From Mikania micrantha (lineage: Eukaryota > Streptophyta > Magnoliopsida > Asterales > Asteraceae), in NCBI GenBank assembly GCA_009363875.1, contig CM018681.1, forward strand, positions 43,218,010 to 43,282,009: a stretch of 64,000 nucleotides of DNA. Reading direction: 5' to 3'. Position numbers and translations under genes: made by a program. Shown piece by piece: positions 10,801 through 21,116 of this stretch (positions within the stretch are counted from its first letter, which is position 1; every line of letters begins with the position of its first letter). The notes under the pieces were generated by a model. The model worked only from the letters and a program-made list of their open reading frames with translations, was not told where the DNA came from and ran no database searches.

Positions 10801-11771
10801 CCAAAAACATTGACGAAACATAAAATCCTGCATTTCAAGAAGTCCTAGCTAGACCGTTTGACTTGTAGGTCGTATGTTTGAGGATATTTACAGTTTCCCT
10901 AACTACTAAGTACCTAGATTGACAGACTAGTCTACTCGAGTATGACCATAGGCCCCAATCATAAGGGCTTAGATTTTATTAAATGTTTATTTACTTGTTT
11001 AATTAAGCATTTATAACTGTTTATACAATTGTGTGGTTGATCATATTGTGTGATGAACTTATGAAATCAACAGTGGATTTCAAATGATTGTAACTACAGG
11101 GACGACAAACAGAAGAGTCATGGGTAAATGGTAGGGTAAAAATGCCTAATTATCATTAACAACAATGTCCTATGCGGATTAGTATGTGGTGGGATGGCGT
11201 CTGGGCGGGGTTGTAGCCTCGACTCAGGGGTATGCCCTATACATAAGCATACCGATCTGGATAATACATGTGGAGTTAATGAGGTTAGGGTCTTTACCAA
11301 AGGAAGTTTCAAATCATTTTCAAATCATGTTCAAATCGTTTTCAAATCATTTTCAAATACTAAACTATATGAACTCACCAACCATGTGTTGACCTTTATT
11401 TTTGCATGACTTCTCAGGTGACGAACAGGTCAATTAGGAAGTCATTTCTTTTGGACTAGGACTTCAGATAGAAGACTAGTATTTTGGACCTGCATACTTT
11501 TGAAGACATCATGATATAAATTATTTTGTATATCTTGTGTAAATACAAGATAGTCATATATTGATGTTTTACAATAGATTTACTTTGTTAAATTATAAAC
11601 GTTACTGCTGTAATTTAACTTTGTAATTCTATTATATTTAGCATTTCTCATTTACATCATGTGCAATGTAGACAATCTGATCACTTCGATTATCACTCAC
11701 GATATCGCGCCCCGGGAACCTTCCGCCCGTCGGGGAAACTCGATCCTACCCCGCCGGCTCGGGGTGTGACA
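7849..11771 (+). mobile_element. G2 5' LTR (3,923 bp)
   Basis: Starts TGTAACA, ends GTGTGACA. In order it holds: an AT-rich U3; a CT-rich leader (about 8560-8640); a conserved TTGGTGTC block (near 8662); a donor-like AAG|GTAAAT (GT 8739-8740); an array of about 16 CGAACC words (8945-9355); a second donor CAG|GTGAGTTCAT (GT 10234-10235) followed by GCCCC...GGGGC; AAACATTTTGACAAA repeats (10470-10590); a GTGGTGGG...CCCTATACATAAGCAT block (11184-11250); and GTTGAC (11388-11393) ahead of the acceptor TTCTCAG (AG 11416-11417). The last 70 bp are GC-rich. I saw no clear TATA box. The short ORFs here recur in the other LTR and are not genes. Confidence 0.95.
8930..9380 (+). repeat. CGAACC word array in G2 5' LTR
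   Basis: About 16 copies of CGAACC, mostly extended to CGAACCCT, lie irregularly spaced (10-45 bp) on the element's sense strand, with only about three in reverse. Chance would give about 0.1 per 450 bp. The block is repeated in the 3' LTR at 17733-18183. Confidence 0.85.
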
Positions 11772-11774
11772 GAT

Positions 11775-11787
11775 TGGTATCAGAGCC
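11775..11787 (+). promoter_or_regulatory. G2 primer binding site (tRNA-Met)
   Basis: TGGTATCAGAGCC begins 3 nt after the 5' LTR and is complementary to the 3' end of initiator tRNA-Met, the usual primer of plant chromoviruses. Minus-strand synthesis should start here. Confidence 0.93.
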
Positions 11788-11946
11788 ATGGTTATAGAGA
11801 AATATAGGTCACTATTTAAATGGTTTGGCCTAGACTATAACCTAGGGACCCTGCATGTAGAGAAAGTAAGACTTAAGACTTATTTGCATATTGTCTTCTG
11901 TATTCGATCATTGCACTAACCGGTGACTTTATTGGTTATGATCAGA
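11788..11946 (+). other. G2 internal untranslated leader
   Basis: 159 bp between the primer site and the chosen gag ATG. It contains several upstream ATGs (for example in CCATGG and GCATGT) but no long frame. The last upstream ATGs (11923, 11938) are in frame with gag and may simply extend it. Confidence 0.6.
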
Positions 11947-14900
11947 ATGCCTCCACGAAGACAACCTCCTTTGATACAGCTACCACCACAAGACTTGGCT
12001 CCACACTCCTCCACACCGTCTCCGAATGACTCTCCACCACCACCTCCTCCACCTCCTCCTCCCCCTCCTCCATTGATTACTCAAGCATCTGGTTCGGGCA
12101 CAGTACCGACCATGGATCCTGCTACTATCGCTCTGGTGACGTTACTGAGTAGCCAGATGACGAATCAGATGAAAGAGGCAATACCGGAGATGTTCCTTCG
12201 TCTTCGTAATGAGATCCTCAACACTGGCAACACATCAGGAGAAGCCAGTGGAAATACTGGAGATTCATCTCACTACTCCTACAAGTCCTTTGTAGGATGT
12301 AAGCCACCCAGTTTCAGTGGGTCTGAAGGCGCCGTTGGATTAATCCAATGGATTGAGAAGATTGAGGCAACATTGGATCTTTGCAGCTGCCCCGAACACC
12401 ACAAGGTCCGTTACTCAGCGGGAACATTCAACAAACGGGCTCTGACCTGGTGGAACGGTCAGATCAATGCCCGAGGAAGAGAAGAAGCCATGGCCATGCC
12501 ATGGGAAGACTTCAAGACCCTGCTGCGAACAGAATTCTGTCCCAAGAATGAACTGCAGAAGTTGGAGGTTGAACTATCCAACCATGTGATGAAGGGGGCT
12601 GATCACATGGGGTATACAACTCGTTACCACGAGTTGGTTGCTTTGGTACCTGACATGGTACCAACTTTGGAGAAAAGGATAGACCGTTATGTAGGTGGAC
12701 TTCCTGCCTGCATTCAGGGCATGGTTGTTTCAGCCAACCCTACTACTGTTGAGTCTGCAGTGAGACTGTCTGGGAAACTCACTGATCTTATGGTGGCCTC
12801 TGGAGTTTTAAAGAAAGAGGCTGAACCCAACAAGAACAAAGCGGAGCCATCCAAGAAACCCCACCACCATCAAAAGAAGAAACAGAAGACCATCAAGAAC
12901 TACGCGGTGGCCACACCTCTGCAACAAATAGCAGCAGCACCACAAAACCTCAACCGCAAACCCTACACTGGCACGTTTCCTTTGTGTGCCAAGTGTCAGT
13001 ATCACCACACTGCTGACACTCCCTGCAAGCATTGCACGGGATGTGGAAGAAAGGGCCATTGGGTCCAACACTGTAGGATGACTCCTAATCAAGCAGTCAA
13101 CAATGCTGCTTTGGCTCTCCCTCCACCAGCTAATCAGAACCATGGTGGATGCTATAACTGTGGCGAACAAGGCCACTTTGCGAAGAACTGCCCGAAGAAG
13201 GCACAACCAGCAGTTCAAGCACCCCGTGGACGAGCCTTTGCTATAGGAGCACCAGCTGCACGCCAGGACCCAAATGTGGTCACTGGTACGTTTCTCTTAC
13301 ATGACTTTTATGCATCTGTCTTATTTGATACTGGTGCGGATCAGAGTTTTATCTCTACCGATTTTGCATGTCAACTAGATTCATTAGAGGAACAGTTAGA
13401 CTCCCCTTACATTATAGAAGTAGCTAACGGGAAACAGATTACAGTTAGCACAGTTTATAGAAATTGCCCGTTGACACTTAATGGTCATATATTTGCCATC
13501 GATTTGATACCGATGGAGTTGGGTAGTTTCGACATCATTGTTGGAATGGATTGGCTTTCCTCTAACCGAGTGGAAGTCATCTGTTCTGAGAAGCTGCTTC
13601 GAATTCCATTGCCGAGTGATCATGTGTTGGAAGTTAGAGGGGATCAAGCGAAGCGAAGTATCAAAATCATTTCTTGCATAAAGACGCGTAAATGTCTACA
13701 GAAGCAGTGCATGGCGTTCTTGGCTCATGTGGTGGTAAAGGAGAAAGAGAAGAAAAAGATTCAAGATGTACCGGTAGTAAAAGAATATCCTGAAGTGTTT
13801 CCTGAAGACCTACCAGGTTTGCCACCTGTGCGACCGGTAGAGTTTCGTATTGACTTAATTCCTGGAGCAACTCCTGTTGCTAAATCTCCTTACAGGTTAG
13901 CACCTTCAGAGATGCAGGAATTGTCTAATCAATTGCAGGAGTTACTTGATAAAGGTTTCATTAGGCCGAGCTACTCACCTTGGGGAGCTCCGGTTTTGTT
14001 CGTGAAGAAGAAAGACGGATCGTTCAGAATGTGTATAGACTACCGTGAGCTGAACAAACTAACCATCAAGAATCGGTATCCATTACCGAGGATTGATGAT
14101 TTGTTTGACCAACTGCAAGGAGCTCAATACTTCTCCAAGATTGACTTGCGGTCTGGATATCATCAGCTGAGAGTTCAAGATGAAGACATACCGAAAACGG
14201 CCTTCCGAACCAGATACGGGCATTACGAATTCATGGTGATGCCTTTCGGGTTGACAAATGCACCAGCGGTTTTCATGGATCTCATGAACCGAGTGTGCAA
14301 ACCGTACTTGGATCAGTTTGTCATTGTCTTTATTGATGACATACTGATTTATTCCAAGACCAAAACAGAACATGAGCAACACCTTAGAAAGATCTTGGAG
14401 CTGTTGAGGGAAAAGAAACTCTATGCCAAATTCTCCAAATGCGAATTCTGGCTAAGAGAAGTTCAATTTCTGGGTCATGTGGTCAACAGCGAGGGAATTC
14501 ATGTAGACCCTGCCAAGATTGAAGCGATAAAGAATTGGGACACTCCAAAGACACCAACGGAGATACGGTCTTTTCTGGGATTGGCGGGTTATTATAGAAG
14601 GTTTATCTCAAACTTTTCTAAAATAGCTTTGCCTCTCACTAAGCTAACTCAGAAAAGTGAACCGTTTGTCTGGGAGCAGAAACAAGAAGATGCTTTTCAG
14701 ACCTTGAAACAGAAATTATGTGATGCTCCAATTCTATCTCTCCCAGAAGGCTGTGATGACTTTGTTGTATACTGTGATGCTTCCCATCAGGGACTCGGTT
14801 GTGTGTTAATGCAACGGGACAAAGTCATAGCCTATGCATCAAGACAGTTAAAGATTCATGAGAAGAATTACACTACTCATGATCTTGAACTGGGAGCAGT

Positions 14901-16617
14901 AATCTTCGCGTTGAAGATTTGGAGACATTACTTATATGGCACCAAGTGTACCATATTCACTGATCACAAAAGTCTGCAACACATCTTTGATCAGAAGGAG
15001 CTCAACATGCGACAGCGCCGTTGGGTTGAACTTCTGAATGATTATGATTGTGTGATCAAATATCATCCGGGAAAGGCTAACGTTGTAGCTGATGCCTTGA
15101 GCCGGAAGGAACGGGTCAAACCCCTACGTGTTAGAGCAATGGGGATAACCGTGCAGACCAGTTTAAGTGACAAGATTGTTCAAGCACAGCAAGAAGCACT
15201 TGACCGAGGTAATCTGAAGAGGGAACTTGATTGCGGAGCAGAGAAACAGTTTGACACGAAGCCTGATGGTATGATCTACTATAAGGAACGTATATGGATC
15301 CCTGCGGTAGATGAATTGAGAAAACTTATCTTCGATGAAGCACACAAGACTAAATACTCTGTTCATCCAGGCGCTGATAAGATGTACCAAGACTTGCGTG
15401 GATTTTATTGGTGGCCGGGAATGAAGAAAGACATAGCCGAGTATGTCGGACAGTGTCTTACGTGTGCGAAAGTAAAGGCGGAACACCAGAGACCGTCTGG
15501 TCTACTGGAACAGCCTGAGATTCCGCTCTGGAAGTGGGAACAAATAGCTATGGATTTCATTACCAAGCTACCCCGCACTTCCAGCGGTCATGATACAATA
15601 TGGGTGATCATTGATCGTTTAACCAAATCTGCTCATTTCTTGCCCATGCGTGAGAGCTTCACCATGGATAAACTGGCAAGATTATACATCAATGAGATAG
15701 TGGTACGCCACGGTGTGCCATTGTCTATTATTTCTGATAGAGACAGCAGATTTACTTCAAGGTTCTGGCAATCATTACAGAAATCTCTAGGGACACAGTT
15801 GAATCTGAGTACAGCTTACCACCCACAAACGGATGGTCAAAGCGAACGTACTATTCAAACCCTAGAGGACATGTTGAGAACCTGTGTTCTAGACTTCGGT
15901 GGGAATTGGGATTCCCATTTGCCACTGATTGAGTTCTCCTACAATAACAGTTACCACAGCAGTATCGGATGTGCGCCATTCGAGGCTCTTTATGGCCGGA
16001 AATGCCGATCACCGATCTGTTGGACTGAAATTGGAGATAACCGAATAACTGGGCCAGAACTAATCCAAGAAACCACTGACAAGATAGCTCAGATTCAAAG
16101 AAGATTACAAGCAACAAGGAGCAGACAAAAGAGCTACGCCGATAAACGGCGCAAGCCGTTGGAATTCCAAGTGGGAGATCGTGTGATGTTGAAGGTGTCC
16201 CCATGGAAAGGCGTTGTACGTTTTGGAAAGAAAGGCAAATTAGCACCACGATACGTGGGACCGTTCGAGATCATCGAACGTATAGGTCCTGTAGCCTATC
16301 GATTGAGATTACCAGATGAACTCAGTGGTGTGCATGACGTGTTTCACGTCTCAAACTTAAAGAAATGCCTTGCTGACGAGTCTCTCGTCATTCCAATCGA
16401 AGAAATTCAAGTCGATGAACAGTTACATTTCATTGAAGAACCTTTAGAGATTATGGATCGCAAGGTTAAACAACTGAGGCGAAGCCGTATTCCTATTGTA
16501 AAGGTTCGATGGAATTCAAGACGCGGGCCCGAGTTCACTTGGGAACGTGAAGATCACATGAAGTTAAAGTATCCCCAACTGTTCGAAGAGGAAGCTGTAC
16601 CTGATAACAACACTTAA
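11923..16617 (+). CDS. gag-pol: G2 gag-pol polyprotein (intact, 1,564 codons)
   Basis: Single frame encoding all replication proteins. A poly-Pro stretch (about residues 38-51) precedes the capsid domain with SFSGSEGAVGLIQWIEK and ALTWWN. CCHC knuckles lie at about 371-384 (CTGCGRKGHWVQHC) and 410-423 (CYNCGEQGHFAKNC). The protease Asp is at about 469 (LFDTGADQSF). RT carries FIDD with Asp 805-806. RNase H Asp is at about 952 (YCDASHQG). Integrase has zinc residues His1141, Cys1178 and Cys1181 and the triad Asp1211, Asp1272, Glu1308 with the standard 35-residue spacing. A chromodomain-like tail is at about 1505-1555. The likely start is the ATG at 11947 (MPPRRQ), eight codons after the first. 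The stop overlaps the 3' hairpin. Confidence 0.96.
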   Translation: MTLLVMIRMPPRRQPPLIQLPPQDLAPHSSTPSPNDSPPPPPPPPPPPPPLITQASGSGTVPTMDPATIALVTLLSSQMTNQMKEAIPEMFLRLRNEILNTGNTSGEASGNTGDSSHYSYKSFVGCKPPSFSGSEGAVGLIQWIEKIEATLDLCSCPEHHKVRYSAGTFNKRALTWWNGQINARGREEAMAMPWEDFKTLLRTEFCPKNELQKLEVELSNHVMKGADHMGYTTRYHELVALVPDMVPTLEKRIDRYVGGLPACIQGMVVSANPTTVESAVRLSGKLTDLMVASGVLKKEAEPNKNKAEPSKKPHHHQKKKQKTIKNYAVATPLQQIAAAPQNLNRKPYTGTFPLCAKCQYHHTADTPCKHCTGCGRKGHWVQHCRMTPNQAVNNAALALPPPANQNHGGCYNCGEQGHFAKNCPKKAQPAVQAPRGRAFAIGAPAARQDPNVVTGTFLLHDFYASVLFDTGADQSFISTDFACQLDSLEEQLDSPYIIEVANGKQITVSTVYRNCPLTLNGHIFAIDLIPMELGSFDIIVGMDWLSSNRVEVICSEKLLRIPLPSDHVLEVRGDQAKRSIKIISCIKTRKCLQKQCMAFLAHVVVKEKEKKKIQDVPVVKEYPEVFPEDLPGLPPVRPVEFRIDLIPGATPVAKSPYRLAPSEMQELSNQLQELLDKGFIRPSYSPWGAPVLFVKKKDGSFRMCIDYRELNKLTIKNRYPLPRIDDLFDQLQGAQYFSKIDLRSGYHQLRVQDEDIPKTAFRTRYGHYEFMVMPFGLTNAPAVFMDLMNRVCKPYLDQFVIVFIDDILIYSKTKTEHEQHLRKILELLREKKLYAKFSKCEFWLREVQFLGHVVNSEGIHVDPAKIEAIKNWDTPKTPTEIRSFLGLAGYYRRFISNFSKIALPLTKLTQKSEPFVWEQKQEDAFQTLKQKLCDAPILSLPEGCDDFVVYCDASHQGLGCVLMQRDKVIAYASRQLKIHEKNYTTHDLELGAVIFALKIWRHYLYGTKCTIFTDHKSLQHIFDQKELNMRQRRWVELLNDYDCVIKYHPGKANVVADALSRKERVKPLRVRAMGITVQTSLSDKIVQAQQEALDRGNLKRELDCGAEKQFDTKPDGMIYYKERIWIPAVDELRKLIFDEAHKTKYSVHPGADKMYQDLRGFYWWPGMKKDIAEYVGQCLTCAKVKAEHQRPSGLLEQPEIPLWKWEQIAMDFITKLPRTSSGHDTIWVIIDRLTKSAHFLPMRESFTMDKLARLYINEIVVRHGVPLSIISDRDSRFTSRFWQSLQKSLGTQLNLSTAYHPQTDGQSERTIQTLEDMLRTCVLDFGGNWDSHLPLIEFSYNNSYHSSIGCAPFEALYGRKCRSPICWTEIGDNRITGPELIQETTDKIAQIQRRLQATRSRQKSYADKRRKPLEFQVGDRVMLKVSPWKGVVRFGKKGKLAPRYVGPFEIIERIGPVAYRLRLPDELSGVHDVFHVSNLKKCLADESLVIPIEEIQVDEQLHFIEEPLEIMDRKVKQLRRSRIPIVKVRWNSRRGPEFTWEREDHMKLKYPQLFEEEAVPDNNT

Positions 16618-16651
16618 ATTTCGGGACGAAATTTCTCTAACAAGGGGAGAC
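16616..16651 (+). promoter_or_regulatory. G2 3' hairpin and polypurine tract
   Basis: Arms AAATTTCG (16616-16623) and CGAAATTT (16627-16634) flank a GGA loop, the first arm overlapping the gag-pol stop codon. The purine run AACAAGGGGAGA (16639-16650) then abuts the LTR. The tract should prime plus-strand DNA. The hairpin is kept in all four chromoviruses here. Confidence 0.8.
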
Positions 16652-19600
16652 TGTAACATCAGTGCCGGAACCGTCACCGGAACAGTGATCTCTACAGTAC
16701 ACGAACAGTAAAACTGGTACGGATCATATACATTTCAGTACTTTTCATATTCATATCAATTATCATTATCATAGTGAGTTGTCATAGAACAGTTTCAGAA
16801 ACATTTAACAGAAAACGCAGTTCAGAACAAGGGTTCTTGAGTCGGATAATTATCTGGCAACATAGAACCCTCATATGATTATTTGCTTAGGATTTATTAT
16901 GTATAAACGTATGTGAGACTTTACAGAACAAAACACACGAATGTTGCTATGTGAATGTTAAATTTACGGGTTATTCGTATAGGTGACGATCTGTACGAAT
17001 AAATCTGAAAGTTTAACGTTCTGAGTGATGTTCTTAAATTAGAAAACAAGATTGAAAAGTATAGTTATCGTCGTGTTCGTACGGGTGACGATTCGAACGA
17101 ATACGCGCGACGACCGTACATTTCGATTTAAACAGTTAATTTTGTTTTAAATTTTAATAAATGAAAAGATATTAGTTAATTTATTAGGAATCACAACCTA
17201 AAATAATTAAATAAATTCTAATTTTATAACCGTGTCGTTTTGTCGCGAAAACCACGCGAAACAACATTATTACGCGAAACCGAACGAGACCGAGCGACCG
17301 GGTATTTTTCTAAAACATTTAATGAACCATTAAGGCTCCAACAACCACCACCAATACCCAATCTCTCTCTCATTCTCGTCTACCTTCTCTCTCTCTCTAC
17401 AAGGATTGTTCTCTCAACTTCTCTCTAGAAGATCTCGCACGTTTCGAGCCGGATTCAAGCCACCTTGGTGTCACTACGATCCCCTCATCGTGTAGATTCC
17501 AGAAGTACAAGAATTTCCAGTTCTCATCCACAAAACCTAAGGTAAATCATCATTTTAAATACGGTTTTATAGGGTTTTCACGAGCTCATTCAATTTCACT
17601 ATTAAAAATCGATATCAAACACTTAGAATACATAGATGAAGGTATCTTGCATGCTTAGGCAACCATAGGAACGGATTTTAACAGGTTGGAGGTCTCAAAG
17701 TCGAAGTTGGCAGCCAAGGAATTTCACAGGTTCGTTAACAAAACCCAAACAGCATCAGCCGAACCCAGTCGAACCCTATTGCACAGCGAAATGATGGAGC
17801 CGAACCCTTTTGGCACCTCACGAACTCTGGACACCGAACCCTGTTGTCTGACTCACGAACCCTGCCACCTGCACCGAACCATTTTCCTGTCAACGAACCC
17901 TGCATGATGCTGCAAGTGCCGACCCAGCCGAACCCTACAACTCAAGTGCAACGAACCCTGTTACTGTATTAGTTGGCAGCAACGAACCTGTGACCATTCA
18001 CTTAGCAACCGAACCTTAAAACCATATCACGAACCCTTACTCTCCGAACCCTGCAATTACAACCCACGAACCCAAGGTGAACGAACTCTAGGAAATGGAC
18101 GAACCATGAGGGGCCAAACCTTATGGGTTCGTCTAACACCATTGGAACCGAACCCTATTACAACATAGCATAGGTTCGCTGCTCTAGAGGTGTTGGAACT
18201 AGGATTTTCAATACAACCCTCGGTTTTCATGATATATAGGACGGGTATGCATGTGCATGCACAAGTTAGAGTTTGTGTGTGTGCATGTGGATGATATGAA
18301 ATATCATCTTTTGTACAACAAATCCGGTTATTAGAAATAGGAGTATGAAAGACAAATAACAAGGTTCTAAGGTCAAGTGATGAACTAGATAAGTCAACAT
18401 CTGCATTATAGAACATACTACAAAGAATTGTTAACTAAGTAGGACAAATGGATATGGGATCACTCAATTACTTGAATCATGATCAAATAGAAGACAAGGA
18501 AACTCAATTGGGCCTAAATGGGGCCCAATGGGGCTTAATAAAGCCCATCATGTATTAAATGATTTTGTAAACTCAAGATATGAGAAATTGATAAAATTTC
18601 ACTTAGTTATAACTTATTAAACTTCATTAAATGATTTTGACTTAATATTGATCTAATTGTAATGTTTTGATTTAAATGACTTATTTTGATTTAATAGATT
18701 GGGAACTTGTTATAAAATAGACAATATAATTGTCTGGATTTTGCTCTAAAAACAAAGGAAACTCTGCCGAAATTTTCTAAAATTTAAAAGTAAGTTAGTA
18801 ACTAATCATGGGAATTGGGATCATAAGAAGGGTAATTAAGAAAGAGTAGATCTTAGATACACTTAGTACTAAGACACTTAGTTGCACACACAACAAGACT
18901 CAAGGTCTTAGGCACAACGACTACTACGCGTACTTATTATATTCGAATTCTTATAAAATAACTCAGGAACCGAAGAAACTTAGCTTACATACAGGAGCGC
19001 GCATTTTGTGTTAGATCAAATTACATAGCAGCACAGGTGAGTTCATTGCCCCTTTTCTAACATTTTTGTTTTAAAACTCGGGGCTGAGAAGCATGCGTAA
19101 ACTGTTTACTTAAATTGTTTACTTTAATGCTTTTAAATTTATATGTTTTACATATATATAAATGTTATCCTAGACCATGTCTAGGAAGATTTTATGCAGG
19201 TTTATTAACTGATTTACTTATATTTTAAGTGAATAATCAAGTTAAACTAAACTTTTCAATAAGTCAAAACATTTCAAACAAATCAAACTAGACATTTTGA
19301 CAAAACAAGGGTGTGAGTTCAAGGGATCAAAACAAACATTTTGACAAATCAAGTGGGTGAATTCAAGGAATCAAATCAAACATTTTGACAAAACAAGTGT
19401 GGGACATCAAGACATCAACAAAACAATCTTTGCAAAGACAACATTCAATGTTCTACAAACCAAGTGTTTGTTGAACAATGAATCAAGTGTACTACCGATC
19501 AATGAATCTTGTATTCTGTGATCAACACATCAAGTACATCTTGTGACAAAATCAGACAAACATTTTTAAGGGAAAATCTGGGAAATATCAGAGATAGCAT

Positions 19601-20574
19601 ACGCCAAAAACATTGACAAAACATAAAATCCTGCATTTCAAGAAGTCCTAGCTAGACCGTTTGACTTGTAGGTCGTATGTTTGAGGATATTTACAGTTTC
19701 CCTAACTACTAAGTACCTAGATTGACAGACTAGTCTACTCGAGTATGACCATAGGCCCCAATCATAAGGACTTAGATTTTATTAAATGTTTATTTACTTG
19801 TTTAATTAAGCATTTATAACTGTTTATACAATTGTGTGGTTGATCATATTGTGTGATGAACTTATGAAATCAACAGTGGATTTCAAATGATTGTAACTAC
19901 AGGGACGACAAACAGAAGAGTCATGGGTAAATGGTAGGGTAAAAATGCCTAATTATCATTAACAACAATGTCCTATGCGGATTAGTATGTGGTGGGATGG
20001 CGTCTGGGCGGGGTTGTAGCCTCGACTCAGGGGTATGCCCTATACATAAGCATACCGATCTGGATAATACATGTGGAGTTAATGAGGTTAGGGTCTTTAC
20101 CAAAGGAAGTTTCAAATCATTTTCAAATCATGTTCAAATCGTTTTCAAATCATTTTCAAATACTAAACTATATGAACTCACCAACCATGTGTTGACCTTT
20201 ATTTTTGCATGACTTCTCAGGTGACGAACAGGTCAATTAGGAAGTCATTTCTTTTGGACTAGGACTTCAGATAGAAGACTAGTATTTTGGACCTGCATAC
20301 TTTTGAAGACATCATGATATAAATTATTTTGTATATCTTGTGTAAATACAAGATAGTCATATATTGATGTTTTACAATAGATTTACTTTGTTAAATTATA
20401 AACGTTACTGCTGTAATTTAACTTTTTAATTCTATTATATTTAGCATTTCTCATTTACATCATGTGCAATGTAGACAATCTGATCACTTCGATTATCACT
20501 CACGATATCGCGCCCCGGGAACCTTCCGCCCGTCGGGGAAACTCGATCCTACCCCGCCGGCTCGGGGTGTGACA
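16652..20574 (+). mobile_element. G2 3' LTR (3,923 bp)
   Basis: Same length as the 5' LTR and offset from it by 8,803 bp, with about five substitutions and no indel. Corresponding sites are the CGAACC array 17733-18183, second donor GT at 19037-19038 and acceptor AG at 20219-20220. It should supply the polyadenylation signal; I could not pick a site with confidence. Confidence 0.95.
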
Positions 20575-20579
20575 TCACC
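20575..20579. repeat. Target site duplication of G2, right copy (TCACC)
   Basis: Matches 7844-7848 exactly. Removing G2 and one TCACC joins the two G1 gag pieces in frame. Confidence 0.92.
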
Positions 20580-21116
20580 CCTGCAGTCTTTAGCTGCATG
20601 TCCCCCTTTTCCACAGCGCTGGCATTGAAAGCGGCCACACTGACCCTGTGCATGGTGGAACTTGCACTTGTGGCATTTGGGGTGTTTTCCAGCGTAACCT
20701 CCTTGGTTCTGGGTGGTTGGGATGGGTGGGGCATAAGCTTGGGTCGATCCAAACTTGCGCTGTTGTGGTGGTGGTTGAAGAGTGGAACTCTTGCTCAGGG
20801 TGTCATCCCACTTTCGTTTGCCCTTGTCGTTGGTTGTGGTCACAGCACCACGTGGTGGTAAGAGTCCTTGTGCAACCGTCGAGTCAGTGAGTTTGTGGGT
20901 AAGTCGCACGGCTTGTTGCATAGTGATGGGATCAGCAGAGAGCACCATTCCCTGGATTTGAGGTGGCAATCCATCGATATATTTCTCTATGTGCTTGAAA
21001 GGTGGGTTTGCCATTTCCGGGCACAGGTTTGCCAGCTCATAAGACCTGGCAGTGTAGGCGTCAACCTCGGAACCAATCATCTTGTGGTTGCAGAACTCAG
21101 TCTCAAGTTTCTGCAC
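20576..21116 (-). pseudogene. G1 gag C-terminal part with first zinc knuckle
   Basis: Minus-strand frame with the capsid end (YIDGLPPQIQGMVLSADP, AVRLTHKLTD), a Gln/Pro-rich linker, a Cys/His pair CHKCKFHHAQGQC and a complete knuckle CQRCGKGGHAAKDC. It is cut by G2 just after the knuckle and the second knuckle continues near 7790. Residues after position 20576 in the reported open frame come from the G2 LTR and are not gag. Confidence 0.9.

Larger units (their letters stand above)
7849..20574 (+). mobile_element. G2: intact, young Ty3/gypsy chromovirus (Tekay/Del-like)
   Basis: Complete element of 12,726 bp: 5' LTR 7849-11771, tRNA-Met primer site 11775-11787, one open gag-pol frame 11947-16617, hairpin and polypurine tract 16616-16651, 3' LTR 16652-20574, flanked by TCACC. 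Both LTRs are 3,923 bp. I found five base differences (near 8058, 9452, 10814, 10965 and 11626), about 0.13%. At an assumed 1.3e-8 substitutions per site per year that is about 50,000 years. All enzyme motifs are present, so it could be autonomous. It is the youngest insertion of the left half. Confidence 0.96.
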
